DNA of 64,000 bases from Streptomyces coelicoflavus. GTDB taxonomy: Bacteria; Actinomycetota; Actinomycetes; Streptomycetales; Streptomycetaceae. The stretch is from positions 62,001 to 126,000 of the forward strand of contig NZ_BEWB01000014.1 of NCBI RefSeq assembly GCF_003112555.1, in the 5' to 3' direction. How positions within the stretch are numbered: the first letter of the stretch is position 1; every line of letters starts with the position of its first letter. The notes beneath the pieces were generated by a model. That model was not told the origin of the DNA and did not search any database. It was given only the letters and a program-made list of their open reading frames with translations. This document shows positions 17,178 through 25,944 of the stretch, piece by piece. The position numbers were made by a program, and so were the translations under genes.

Positions 17178-18128
17178 CTACTCCTTGACGCTTCCGGCGG
17201 CGAGGCCGGACTGCCAGTACCTCTGGAGCAGCAGGAACGCGGCGATCAGCGGCAGGATGGTGAGGAGCGACCCGGTGACGACCAGGTTGAACACGGGCTC
17301 GCCGCCCGCCGTCGCGGCCTGCTGGTTCCAGCTGTTGAGGCCGAGCGTCAGCGGATACCAGTCGGGGTCCTTGAGCATGACCAGCGGCAGGAAGTAGTTG
17401 TTCCAGGTCGCGACCATGGTGAACAGCAGGACGGTGACGATGCCGGGCGCCAGCAGCGGCAGGGCGACCCGGAAGAAGGTGCGCACCTCGCCCGCCCCGT
17501 CGATGCGGGCGGCCTCCATCAGCTCGGTGGGGATGGCCTCGGTGGCGAACACCCACATCAGATAGAGGCCGAACGGCGAGATCAGGGACGGGACGATCAC
17601 CGCCCAGGGGGTGTTGGTGAGTCCCATCTCGCTGAACATCAGGAAGGTCGGCACCGCCAGCGCCGTCCCCGGCACCGCCACCGCGCCGATGACGACGGCG
17701 AAGACGGCACGCCGGCCGGGGAAGTCGAACTTGGCGAGTGCGTAGCCGCCGAGCACGGCGAGGAAGGTGGCGCCGCCCGCGCCGAGCCCCACGTACAGCA
17801 GGGTGTTGAGCAGCCAGCGGGTGAAGACGCCGTCGTCGTAGGTGAACGTCTCGGCGATGTTGTCCCACAGCGCGAAGTCGCCGTCGAACCAGAGACCGGC
17901 GGAACGGGACAGCCCCTCCTGCGTCTTGGTGGCGCTGATGGCGAGCCAGACCAGCGGCACCAGGCTGTAGAGCAGCACGAGCGAGGTGAGCGCGGTCAGC
18001 AGCACACTGCGCCGGGGCTTGTCGGCGGAGTGCCGGTGCCGGGGCGTACGCAGCCGGGGCACGGGGCCCGGGGTGCCCGACGGGTCGGCCGCGGAACGGC
18101 CGGGGACGGTGGCGACGGGACTGGTCAT
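17178..18128 (-). CDS. carbohydrate ABC permease (MalG-type)
   Basis: 316 residues with six predicted helices. The EAA loop (MEAARIDGAGEVRTFFRVALPLLAPG), which contacts the ATPase, is intact. The final LLLQRYWQSGLAAGSVKE is the typical MalG-like C-terminus. A Pro/Arg-rich stretch of about 35 residues precedes helix 1. Its start lies 7 bases after the stop of the partner permease, so the two are co-translated and probably form the heterodimeric channel of the galactoside importer. Confidence 0.92.
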   Translation of the reverse strand: MTSPVATVPGRSAADPSGTPGPVPRLRTPRHRHSADKPRRSVLLTALTSLVLLYSLVPLVWLAISATKTQEGLSRSAGLWFDGDFALWDNIAETFTYDDGVFTRWLLNTLLYVGLGAGGATFLAVLGGYALAKFDFPGRRAVFAVVIGAVAVPGTALAVPTFLMFSEMGLTNTPWAVIVPSLISPFGLYLMWVFATEAIPTELMEAARIDGAGEVRTFFRVALPLLAPGIVTVLLFTMVATWNNYFLPLVMLKDPDWYPLTLGLNSWNQQAATAGGEPVFNLVVTGSLLTILPLIAAFLLLQRYWQSGLAAGSVKE

Positions 18129-18135
18129 CGCTGCC

Positions 18136-19062
18136 TCACACTCCCTTGCGCATGCCGCGCAGCTGCACGACGTAGGCGATGACCATGGTGATCAGCCCCA
18201 TGACGATGGCGACCGTCGCGGAGTAGTTGTGCTGCTGGCCGTTGAAGGACAGCGCGTACGTGTAGTAGTTCGGCGTGTAGTCGGTGGTGATGGCGTTGCG
18301 TGCCAGCGGTTGCAGGATGCTGGGCTCGTTGAAGAGCTGGAAGCTGCCGATGATCGAGAAGACCGTGGCGATCACCAGGGCCCCGCGGATGGCCGGGAGC
18401 TTGATGGCGGTGATCACGCGGATCTGGCCGGCGCCGTCGATCTGGGCCGCCTCGTACAGCGAGTGCGGGACGACGCGCAGCGCCGAGTAGAAGATCAGCA
18501 TGTTGTAGCCGACGAACTCCCAGGTCACGATGTTGCCGATGGAGGCAAGGACCAGGTCGGGGGAGAGCGGGTCGGGCAGCGAGACGCCCAGCGCGCTGTT
18601 GATGTCACCGACCAGGCCGAAGCGGGTGCCGTACATGAAGCCCCACATGAGGGTGGCCACCACGGCGGGCACGGCGTACGGCAGGAAGACGGAGATGCGG
18701 AAGAAGTCCCGGCCGTAGAGGCGCCCGCTGTCCAGCGCCAGGGCCACCAGGAGCGCGATGCCGAGCATGATCGGCACCTGTACGGCGAGGAAGAGCGAGA
18801 CCCGGCCCAGCGAGGCCCAGAACTGCTCGTCCTTGAGCGCCTCGGCGTAGTTGTCGAGGCCGACGAAGGTGGTCCCGCCGATGAGCTGGTCGCGGAAGAG
18901 GCTGAGGTAGACCGAGTACGCGATCGGCGCGAGGAACACCAGGGCGAACACGGCCACGAAGGGACCGAGGAAGCCCCACCCGGTCCAGGAACGGCGGTCC
19001 CGCCGCACCGGGGGTGGGGCCGGCCGCGGCTCGGCGGCGGCCGGCGGTTGCAGCGTCGTCAT
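18136..19062 (-). CDS. carbohydrate ABC permease (MalF-type)
   Basis: 308 residues, six helices, with the EAA loop LYEAAQIDGAGQIRVITAIKLPAIRGAL. I chose ATG 19062 (MTTLQPPAAAEP) because helix 1 begins about 30 residues later. The frame runs open to 19287, but that upstream part would cross both LacI-type palindromes. First gene of the importer unit, divergent from the LacI regulator and close to both operators. Confidence 0.92.
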   Translation of the reverse strand: MTTLQPPAAAEPRPAPPPVRRDRRSWTGWGFLGPFVAVFALVFLAPIAYSVYLSLFRDQLIGGTTFVGLDNYAEALKDEQFWASLGRVSLFLAVQVPIMLGIALLVALALDSGRLYGRDFFRISVFLPYAVPAVVATLMWGFMYGTRFGLVGDINSALGVSLPDPLSPDLVLASIGNIVTWEFVGYNMLIFYSALRVVPHSLYEAAQIDGAGQIRVITAIKLPAIRGALVIATVFSIIGSFQLFNEPSILQPLARNAITTDYTPNYYTYALSFNGQQHNYSATVAIVMGLITMVIAYVVQLRGMRKGV

Positions 19063-19099
19063 GTCGTCCTCGCTCGTCCACGTCCTGAACCTCACCTCG

Positions 19100-19115
19100 A
19101 TGTTTGCGTAAACAT
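19100..19115. promoter_or_regulatory. LacI-type operator ATGTTTGCGTAAACAT
   Basis: A near-perfect 16-bp palindrome with one asymmetric base pair, 38 bases upstream of the permease ATG. It shares its sequence, apart from one base, with the perfect copy at 19145. The central CG-containing palindrome is the form bound by LacI/GalR regulators. Confidence 0.8.
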
Positions 19116-19144
19116 CACGCACCGCGGAAGGACGCCGGACTGAT

Positions 19145-19160
19145 ATGTTTACGTAAACAT
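19145..19160. promoter_or_regulatory. LacI-type operator ATGTTTACGTAAACAT
   Basis: A perfect 16-bp palindrome centred 45 bp from the other copy, in the region between the divergent lacI-type and importer genes. The two sites probably allow repression of the importer and autoregulation by the LacI protein, relieved by a galacto-oligosaccharide. Confidence 0.82.
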
Positions 19161-19253
19161 CTGATGGCGGCATGTCTACACTGCCCCGATGACGACGGTC
19201 AAGGGTCCTTTCGCACCCGGACCCGACAGCGACAGATAGGCGGCTGACGGCAC

Positions 19254-20312
19254 GTGAGCACGGCTGAGGAAGTCCCGACGAGCGCACCGGCGCGACCCCG
19301 GCGCGGACGGGAACGCACGGCCTCCATGGCGGACGTCGCCCGGCTGGCCGGCGTCTCCTCGCAGACCGTGTCCCGTGTCTCCAACGGCTACGCGGGCGTG
19401 ACGGAGGAGACCCGGCAGCAGGTGCTGGCGGCCATGAAGGAACTGGGCTACCGGCCCAACAGCGCGGCCCGTGCCCTCAAGCGCGGTGAGTTCCGCACCA
19501 TCGGCGTCATCACCTTCTCGCTGGCCACCACGGGCAACGTGCGCACCCTGGAGGCCATCGCCGTCTCCGCGGCGAGCGAGGGGTACGCGGTGACGCTGCT
19601 GCCGGTCGCCGTCCCCACCCAGGACGAGGTGCGCGGCGCGTTCTCGCGGCTGGAGGAACTGGCCGTCGACGCGGTCATCGTCATCATGGAGGTCCACCTC
19701 CTCGACGCCGGCTCCCTCACCCTGCCGCCCCACGTCCAGGTCGTGGTGGTCGACTCCGACGCCGGCGACCACTACACGGTCGTCGACACCGACCAGGCCG
19801 GCGGCTCCCGCGCCGCCGTGCGCCATCTGCTGGACCTCGGGCACGACACGGTGTGGCACCTGGCCGGTCCCGAGGGCTCCTTCGCCGCCCAGCGCCGCAC
19901 CGACGCCTGGCGGCACACCCTCACCGAGGCCGGGCGGACCCCGCCGCCGCCGGTCCGGGGCGACTGGTCGGCCGAGTCCGGTTACCGGGCCGGCCTCGAA
20001 CTCGCCGCCCGCGAGGAGTGCACCGCCGTCTTCGCGGCCAACGACCAGATGGCCCTCGGCCTGCTGCGCGCCCTGCACGAACGCGGCCGGCGGGTGCCCG
20101 AGGACGTCAGCGTCATCGGCTTCGACGACATCGCCGAGGCCGGTTCCTTCCTGCCCCCGCTGACCACCGTGCACCAGGACTTCGCCGAGGTCGGGCGGCT
20201 GTGCGTACAGGCGGTGCTGCGCAAGATGCGCGAGGCCGGCCCGGAGCGGGGCACGACCCTGGTGCCGACCCGGCTGGTGACCCGGGCGAGCACGGCGCCG
20301 CCGCCGGCGTAG
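19254..20312 (+). CDS. LacI-family transcriptional regulator of the galactoside locus
   Basis: 352 residues beginning at GTG 19254. The helix-turn-helix MADVARLAGVSSQTVSRVSNGYAGVTEETRQQV and hinge helix YRPNSAARALKRG occupy about residues 25-80; the periplasmic-binding-like effector domain follows (RTIGVITFS, AVFAANDQMALGLLRAL, DVSVIGFDDI). The hinge Leu-Lys-Arg variant of the usual LAR/LKS motif is acceptable for the family. It is divergent from the ABC-GH42 genes, with twin palindromes between them, so it most likely represses that operon. No strong ribosome site precedes the GTG. Confidence 0.9.
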   Translation: MSTAEEVPTSAPARPRRGRERTASMADVARLAGVSSQTVSRVSNGYAGVTEETRQQVLAAMKELGYRPNSAARALKRGEFRTIGVITFSLATTGNVRTLEAIAVSAASEGYAVTLLPVAVPTQDEVRGAFSRLEELAVDAVIVIMEVHLLDAGSLTLPPHVQVVVVDSDAGDHYTVVDTDQAGGSRAAVRHLLDLGHDTVWHLAGPEGSFAAQRRTDAWRHTLTEAGRTPPPPVRGDWSAESGYRAGLELAAREECTAVFAANDQMALGLLRALHERGRRVPEDVSVIGFDDIAEAGSFLPPLTTVHQDFAEVGRLCVQAVLRKMREAGPERGTTLVPTRLVTRASTAPPPA

Positions 20313-20346
20313 AGCGCGCGGGGCGGCCGAAGGCGGCGGACCACCG

Positions 20347-20370
20347 GTTTAGGGGCGGCGGGGAGGGTAA
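20347..20370 (+). promoter_or_regulatory. SigB-like stress promoter of the pyruvate oxidase gene
   Basis: GTTT (20347-20350), a 14-base spacer and GGGTAA (20365-20370) fit the Streptomyces SigB-type pattern GNNT-N14-16-GGGTAY except for the final base. It lies 43 bases before the poxB-type ATG. Such promoters respond to osmotic and oxidative stress. Confidence 0.5.
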
Positions 20371-20412
20371 CCCCACAAGCCGGCCCATGTCCTACACGCC
20401 CGGGAGAGCTCC

Positions 20413-22215
20413 ATGACCCAAGTCGCCGACTACGTGCTCCAGCGCCTGTCCGAGTGGGGCGTCCAGCGGGTGTACGGCTATCCGGGTGACGGCATCAACG
20501 GTCTGCTCGGCGCGTTCGACCGGGCGGACGGGGACCCGGAGTTCATCCAGGCCCGGCACGAGGAGATGGCCGCGTTCATGGCCTGCGCGCACGCCAAGTT
20601 CACCGGCGAGGTGGGCTGTTGCGTCGCCACGTCGGGACCGGGAGCCGTGCACCTGCTCAACGGCCTCTACGACGCGAAGCTCGACCACCAGCCCGTGGTG
20701 GCGGTGGTGGGCCAGCAGAAGCGGCTGTCGCTGGGCACCCATTACCAGCAGGAGATCGCCCTCGACCAGCTCTTCGCGGACGTGTCCGAGTTCTGCCAGA
20801 TGGTCGTCCATCCCGGCCAGACCCGGCACGTCATCGACCGCGCCTTCAAGACCGCGCTGACCACCCGGGGCGTCGCCACCGTCATCATCCCCAACGACAT
20901 CCAGGAGGAGGAGGCCCAGCCGTCCCCGCCGAGGGAGCACGGCTCCGTCTTCTCCAGCGTGGGCTGGAGCCGGCCCCGGGTCCTGCCCGACCCCGACGAG
21001 CTGCGCAAGGCCGCCGGTGTCCTGAACGCGGGCGGCAAGGTCGCCATGCTGGTCGGTCAGGGCGCCGCGAAGGCGGAGGCCGAGGTGATCGAGGTCGCCG
21101 AACTGCTCGGCGCGGGCGTCGCCAAGGCCCTGCTGGGCCGTGAGGTGCTGCCGGACGACCTGCCGTTCGTCACCGGTCCGATCGGTCTGCTCGGCAGCAA
21201 GGCCAGCGACAACATGATCCGGGGCTGCGACACCCTGCTCATGATCGGCAGCAGCTTCCCCTACTCCGAGTGGCTGCCGGAGGAAGGCCAGGCCAAGGGC
21301 GTCGAGATCGACATCGACGGCCGCATGATCGGCATCCGCTACCCGATGGACGCCCACGTCGTCGGCGACTCCAAGGAGACGCTGAGGGCGCTGATCCCGC
21401 TGCTCGAACGCAAGAAGGACCGCGGCTGGCGGAAGAAGATCGAGAAGGACGTCCGGGAGTGGAACGACCTGTGCGACCGCTGGGCCGGTGAGCACTTCGG
21501 CAAGACGATCAACCCCCAGTCGGTCGCCGCCGAACTCTCGTCCAGGCTGCCGGACGGCGCCATCCTGTCGGCCGACTCCGGCTCCGGCACCAACTGGTGG
21601 GCCCGCCACCTCAAGCTCCGCGACGGCATGCGGGCCTCGCTGTCCGGCACGCTCGCCACGATGGGTCCTGGCACGCCGTACGCCATCGCGGCGCGGTTCG
21701 CCTACCCGGACCGGCCGGTGATCGCCTTCGTCGGGGACGGCGCGTTCCAGATGAACGGCATGAACGAGATGATCACCGTCAAGCGCTACCTGGACCGCCT
21801 GTCCGGGCCCGCGCCCTTCATCTTCTGCGTCTTCAACAACCAGGACCTCAACCAGGTCACCTGGGAGCAGCGCGCCATGGCCGGCGACCCCAAGTACCCG
21901 GGCTCGCAGGACATCCCCGACGTGCCCTACGCCGCCTACGCCGAACTCCTCGGACTCAAGGGCATCGTCTGCGACAACCCGAAGAAGGTCGGCGCCGCCT
22001 GGGACGAGGCGCTCGCCGCCGGCCGGCCCGTGGTGCTGGAGTTCAAGGTGGACGCGGAGATCGCGCCGATCCCGCCGCACATCATGAAGGAGCAGGGCAA
22101 GAAGGCCGTCAAGGCCGCGCTGCACGACCCGGAGGCCACCGGGATCGCCACCAAGGGCGTACGCCAGAAGCTCACCGAGTACGCGGAGCACCTCCCCGGC
22201 CGGGGCAAGAAGTGA
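20413..22215 (+). CDS. thiamine-pyrophosphate pyruvate oxidase/dehydrogenase (PoxB-like)
   Basis: 600 residues. N-terminal Pyr domain with GYPGDGINGLLGAFDRADG and the catalytic Glu in QARHEEMAAFMACAHAKF; a central DHS-like domain; a C-terminal PP domain with the TPP-Mg motif GDGAFQMN...NNQDLN. This is the pyruvate:quinone oxidoreductase or oxidase type (pyruvate to acetate and CO2), although related TPP enzymes cannot be fully excluded. No C-terminal lipid-binding helix as in E. coli PoxB is obvious; the end is Lys-rich. GGGAG lies 7 bases upstream of ATG. The stop overlaps the SDR start (GTGA), so both are co-translated, probably from the SigB-like promoter. Confidence 0.85.
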   Translation: MTQVADYVLQRLSEWGVQRVYGYPGDGINGLLGAFDRADGDPEFIQARHEEMAAFMACAHAKFTGEVGCCVATSGPGAVHLLNGLYDAKLDHQPVVAVVGQQKRLSLGTHYQQEIALDQLFADVSEFCQMVVHPGQTRHVIDRAFKTALTTRGVATVIIPNDIQEEEAQPSPPREHGSVFSSVGWSRPRVLPDPDELRKAAGVLNAGGKVAMLVGQGAAKAEAEVIEVAELLGAGVAKALLGREVLPDDLPFVTGPIGLLGSKASDNMIRGCDTLLMIGSSFPYSEWLPEEGQAKGVEIDIDGRMIGIRYPMDAHVVGDSKETLRALIPLLERKKDRGWRKKIEKDVREWNDLCDRWAGEHFGKTINPQSVAAELSSRLPDGAILSADSGSGTNWWARHLKLRDGMRASLSGTLATMGPGTPYAIAARFAYPDRPVIAFVGDGAFQMNGMNEMITVKRYLDRLSGPAPFIFCVFNNQDLNQVTWEQRAMAGDPKYPGSQDIPDVPYAAYAELLGLKGIVCDNPKKVGAAWDEALAAGRPVVLEFKVDAEIAPIPPHIMKEQGKKAVKAALHDPEATGIATKGVRQKLTEYAEHLPGRGKK

Positions 22216-23246
22216 GCGGCGCCCGACGCCGCGGGCAGGTCGTCGTCGTCACCGGAGCGACCGGCGGCGTCGGCCGGGCCGCCGCCCGGGCCTTCGGCGC
22301 CCGTGGGGACAGGGTCGCCCTGCTGGCCCGGGGCGAGTTCGCCCTGGAACGGGCGGCCGAGGAGATCCGCCAGGCCGGCGGGCAGGCCCTGCCCCTGGTC
22401 GTGGACGTCGCCGACGCGGAGGCCGTGGACGCGGCGGCCGGCCGGATCGAGGAGGAACTCGGACCCATCGACGTATGGGTGAACGCCGCGTTCTCGACCG
22501 TGTTCGCCCCCGTGGCGGAGATCCGGCCCGAGGAGCTGAGGCGGGCCACCGAGGTGACCTACTTCGGCTTCGTGCACGGCACCCAGGCCGCCCTCAGGCG
22601 CATGACGCCGCGCGACCGCGGGACCATCGTCCAGGTCGGATCGGCCCTGGCCGAACGCAGCGTCCCGCTCCAGGCCGTGTACTGCGGGGCCAAGCACGCC
22701 ATCCAGGGATTCACCGAGTCGCTGCGCTGCGAGCTGCTGCACGACCGCAGCGGGGTACGGGTGACCATGGTCCAGATGCCCGGGCTCAACACGCCCCAGT
22801 TCAGCTGGGTCCTCACCCGCCTGCCCCGCCATCCGCGCCCGGTGGCCCCCGTCTACCAGCCCGAGGTGGCCGCCCGGGCCGTGCTGTACGCAACCGACCA
22901 TCCGCAGCGGCGCATGTACTGGGTCGGCGGCTCCACCGTCGCCACCCTGCTGGGCCAGAAGCTCGCCCCGGGGCTCCTGGACCGCTATCTGGCCCGCACC
23001 GGCTACGAGGGGCAGCAGACCGGCCGGCCCGTCGACCCGTCACGGCCGGCCAACCTGTGGAAGCCGGCGGACGACACCGCCCCGGACGACTACGGCGCAC
23101 ACGGTGTCTTCGACGACGAGGCCCATCCGCGCAGCCTCCAGTTCTGGATCTCCCGCCACCGCGGGCCGCTTGCGCTGGCCGCCGCGGTGACCGGGGCGGC
23201 CGCCGGGGCACTCGCGGGGGGTTTGCGGCGGCGCACCGGCTGCTGA
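22212..23246 (+). CDS. short-chain dehydrogenase with C-terminal membrane helix
   Basis: 344 residues from a GTG that overlaps the poxB stop. Cofactor motif TGATGGVG near residue 15, NAAF in place of NNAG, and active-site YCGAK with upstream Ser in QVGSAL. An additional 100-residue C-terminal extension (VGGSTVATLLGQKLAPGLLDRYLARTGYEGQQT) is typical of a membrane-associated SDR group in actinobacteria and ends in a hydrophobic helix (LALAAAVTGAAAGALAGG) with an Arg-rich tail. NAD(P)-dependent oxidoreductase of unknown substrate, coupled to the pyruvate oxidase and presumably stress induced. Confidence 0.85.
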   Translation: MSGARRRGQVVVVTGATGGVGRAAARAFGARGDRVALLARGEFALERAAEEIRQAGGQALPLVVDVADAEAVDAAAGRIEEELGPIDVWVNAAFSTVFAPVAEIRPEELRRATEVTYFGFVHGTQAALRRMTPRDRGTIVQVGSALAERSVPLQAVYCGAKHAIQGFTESLRCELLHDRSGVRVTMVQMPGLNTPQFSWVLTRLPRHPRPVAPVYQPEVAARAVLYATDHPQRRMYWVGGSTVATLLGQKLAPGLLDRYLARTGYEGQQTGRPVDPSRPANLWKPADDTAPDDYGAHGVFDDEAHPRSLQFWISRHRGPLALAAAVTGAAAGALAGGLRRRTGC

Positions 23247-23270
23247 CCACGCCCGCCGACCACGCCCGCC

Positions 23271-23300
23271 GACCACGCGGCGGCCGACCGCCGCGTGGTC
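23271..23300. terminator. bidirectional hairpin terminator (SDR / YihY)
   Basis: GACCACGCGGCGG and CCGCCGCGTGGTC form a perfect 13-bp stem with a CCGA loop between the convergent genes; the last two bases enter the stop codon of the minus-strand gene. Confidence 0.8.
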
Positions 23301-24102
23301 AGTCCGGTCTGCGGTCGATGTTCCGTGCCCACCAGTGGTGCTCGCAGAACCAGTGCCCGACCATCGAGCCGCCGAAGACGACGAACCCGACGCCGATCAG
23401 CCAGGACTCCACCACCAGCACGATGCCGACCGCGCCGTAGCTGAACGCGTTGTCGAGGATGAGCGGGGTGAAGACGAGGTACGAGAAGCCTCGCAGCCCG
23501 ATCAGCCCCACCATCGTGGCGAGGGCTCCCGGCAGCAGGTCGCGCCAGCGGACCTGGCCGCCCAGCAGGAAGTGCTGGCCCCACCAGAAGAACAGGATGC
23601 CGCTCGCGGTGGACAGGGCGATCCGCGCCGAACCGTGCAGTGCGGTCCGTGTCTGCACCTCCTGGTAGAGGTAGGCGGTCAGCAGGACCACCCAGGTCAT
23701 CTGGCGCCAGATGCGGTGCCACGGGCCGGAGGGCAGCTCCCAGACGCGCTCGTAACCGTTCTGGACGCTCGCCGCGAAGGACACACCGAACACGCCGAGC
23801 AGGATTCCGCCCCACACGCTCGTGGTGCCGACGATCTTGGTCGGCGGGCTGATGATGTCGGTCAGCACGCGGGCCGACCGACCGGACAGCCCCATCCCGT
23901 CGGCCAGCCAGGAGGCGAAGCCCCCGCGCCCCAGCGGATCGGCCGCGGCCACCACGATCAGCAGCGGAGCCAGCGTGACGAGCGCGAGCGTGGCGAAGCC
24001 CATGGCCCGGTGCATCAGCTCCAGGTCCCGGCCGCGCCGGACCAGCGCGGACGCGGCCAACCAGTCCCACGCACGGTGGAACGGCCGCCACAACCGGTTC
24101 AC
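23299..24102 (-). CDS. YihY/virulence factor BrkB-family membrane protein
   Basis: 267 residues with about six hydrophobic segments, including MGFATLALVTLAPLLIVVAA, TSVWGGILLGVFGVSFA, FSYGAVGIVLVVESWLIGVGFVVFGG. The N-terminal LELMHRAMGFATLALVTLAPL and the central ALATMVGLIGLRGFSYL segments fit the YihY/BrkB family; function is not established (sometimes annotated as ribonuclease BN or a transporter). Starts at GTG with GAGGAG 5 bases upstream. Single gene. Confidence 0.8.
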   Translation of the reverse strand: MNRLWRPFHRAWDWLAASALVRRGRDLELMHRAMGFATLALVTLAPLLIVVAAADPLGRGGFASWLADGMGLSGRSARVLTDIISPPTKIVGTTSVWGGILLGVFGVSFAASVQNGYERVWELPSGPWHRIWRQMTWVVLLTAYLYQEVQTRTALHGSARIALSTASGILFFWWGQHFLLGGQVRWRDLLPGALATMVGLIGLRGFSYLVFTPLILDNAFSYGAVGIVLVVESWLIGVGFVVFGGSMVGHWFCEHHWWARNIDRRPD

Positions 24103-24217
24103 GGGTGCTCCTCGGGCGTCCTTTCGATGGCTCGCGACGGGGAACTGAGTGACCCGGCCGGGGCCCGGGCAAACGTCGGTGCACCCGGACGGACGGGCCC
24201 GGCCGCGGTGCGCCGCC

Positions 24218-24622
24218 TCAGGGATCGGTGCGCTGCTGGGCCTCCCGCATGCGCTCGTTGTGCCAGAGGATGGCGGCGCGGATCTGCGGTTCCTGGAGGC
24301 CCGTACGGCAGCCGAGCTGGTCCATGCTGAGGGCCGGCGGGCCGGTGGTCAGGGCCCGGGTCAGCTTCGCCGCCCACAGCTCCTCGTCCACGAAGGGCCG
24401 GTCGGCGTAGCCCGCCTTGATCAGGTCGAAGTGGTCGTCCGAGCACGTGGTGATGAGTCGCAGTCCGTCGAACCACTCGTTGGTGGCGTGTACCGCGGAG
24501 GAGTCGGGCACGTAGCCCGTCACCGACTCGTCCTCGGGGAAGACCTTGGCGCACAGGTCGCACAGCTCCATGGGGACCGGCCTGGCGGTCCGACGGCCCT
24601 TCCTGCCCTTGCGCTTCCACAT
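24218..24622 (-). CDS. hypothetical protein with CxxC motif
   Basis: 134 residues. A basic N-terminus (MWKRKGRKGRRTARPVP) precedes CDLCAKVFPEDE, a CxxC that could be half a zinc site, followed later by a single Cys (ITTCSDDHFDLIKAGY). The C-terminal half looks like a helical winged region (LGCRTGLQEPQIRAAILWHNERMREAQ). No known domain recognised. GGGAG precedes the ATG by 5 bases. It stands between the YihY gene and the conservon terminator; no operon partner is obvious. Confidence 0.65.
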   Translation of the reverse strand: MWKRKGRKGRRTARPVPMELCDLCAKVFPEDESVTGYVPDSSAVHATNEWFDGLRLITTCSDDHFDLIKAGYADRPFVDEELWAAKLTRALTTGPPALSMDQLGCRTGLQEPQIRAAILWHNERMREAQQRTDP

Positions 24623-24660
24623 GGCGACTCCCGGGGATCGGTGTCCGGAATGCCGGAGTT

Positions 24661-24693
24661 ACCCGCGGGGCGGGAAGCAAACGCCCCGCGGGT
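24661..24693 (-). terminator. terminator of the conservon operon
   Basis: ACCCGCGGGGCG and CGCCCCGCGGGT form a perfect 12-bp stem with a 9-base A-rich loop, about 28 bases after the stop of the last conservon gene. Confidence 0.82.
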
Positions 24694-24720
24694 GAGGTGC
24701 CCGGCCGCGGCCGGACGCGG

Positions 24721-25944
24721 TCAGGCCAGCCTGACCGGCAGCTCGAACAGGTCGTTCTGCGTCACCACCGGCTTGTTGCGCAGGTCCGCGGCCGGCACCG
24801 CCAGGTCCAGGCGCGGGAAGCGGTCGTACAGGGCCGGGAGCGCCACGCCGGCCTCCATCCGGGACAGGGCCGCGCCCGGACACACGTGCGGCCCGTGTCC
24901 GAAGGAGATGTGCCGGTTCTCGGACGTACGGGTGATGTCGAAACCGTCCGCCGTCGGACCGTGCGCCCGCTCGTCGCGGCCCAGCGCGCCGTACGACACG
25001 ATGAGCGCGTCCCCGGCGGGTATCACCTTGTCGCCCACGGGCACGTCCTCGGTCGCGAACCGGATCAGCACGTGCGAGGTCGGCGTCGAGTACCGCAGCG
25101 TCTCCTCGACCACCGCGGACCACTCGGCCTTGCCGGCCAGCACCAGGTCCCGCTGCTCGGGGTGGGCGGACAGGTTGACGACGGCGTTGACGATGAGGGA
25201 GATCGTCGTCTCGTGCCCCGCGGCCACCATCAGCTGGAGGGTCGAGACGATCTCCGCGTCGGTGAGGTGGTCACCGTTCTCGGACGCCTGGATCAGCGCG
25301 CTGGTCAGGTCGTCCCCGGGGTCGGCGCGCTTCGCGGCCACTGTGTCGCCCATGATCGACGCCAGCTCGGTGAGGGTCGCCACGACCTCCTCGGGCGGGG
25401 TCTGCGTCGAGAAGAACTTCTCGAACAGCACCTTCAGGCGCGGCAGCCGCGCCTCCTCGATGCCCATCAGGTCGGCGATGACGTACATCGGCAGCGGATA
25501 GGCGAAGGCGGCCTTGAGGTCGACGACGCCGCCGTCCGCCGGCAGCTCGTCGAGCAGCCGGTCGGTCAGCTCGGTGATCCGCTCCCGCATGTGCTCCACC
25601 CGGCGCACCGTGAGCGCCTGCGCCACGAGCGTGCGCAGCCTGCGGTGCTCGGCGCCGTCCACCGTGAGCATCGAACGGCCGGGGTTCGCCAGCCCGATCA
25701 GCGGCCAGTCCGCGGGGATCTCGCCGCGCTGCCAGGCACCCCACACCTCGATGTCCTTGACCAGACGGGGGTCCGTCAGGAGGGACTTGGCCTCCGCGTG
25801 GTGCGTGACCGCCCAGACGGGCACGCCGCCCGGCAGCTCCACGGCCGCGAGCGGTCCGGCCGCGCGCAGCCGGGCACTCTCGCCGTCCAGGTCGGTGACG
25901 AACGGGTCCAGCGGGATCCGGGCTTCTTCGGTGCCGGTCGTCAT
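24721..25944 (-). CDS. cytochrome P450 of the conservon (CYP154-like)
   Basis: 407 residues, complete P450: I-helix AGHETT (242-247) with the acid-alcohol pair, K-helix ExxR in EETLR (E281, R284), and heme loop FGHGPHVCPG with Cys355. Streptomyces conservons often end in a CYP157-CYP154 pair, and this protein fits the second, canonical member. Substrate unknown; the linked signalling genes suggest a diffusible metabolite or signal. ATG 25944 overlaps the stop of the preceding P450 (ATGA). Confidence 0.9.
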   Translation of the reverse strand: MTTGTEEARIPLDPFVTDLDGESARLRAAGPLAAVELPGGVPVWAVTHHAEAKSLLTDPRLVKDIEVWGAWQRGEIPADWPLIGLANPGRSMLTVDGAEHRRLRTLVAQALTVRRVEHMRERITELTDRLLDELPADGGVVDLKAAFAYPLPMYVIADLMGIEEARLPRLKVLFEKFFSTQTPPEEVVATLTELASIMGDTVAAKRADPGDDLTSALIQASENGDHLTDAEIVSTLQLMVAAGHETTISLIVNAVVNLSAHPEQRDLVLAGKAEWSAVVEETLRYSTPTSHVLIRFATEDVPVGDKVIPAGDALIVSYGALGRDERAHGPTADGFDITRTSENRHISFGHGPHVCPGAALSRMEAGVALPALYDRFPRLDLAVPAADLRNKPVVTQNDLFELPVRLA

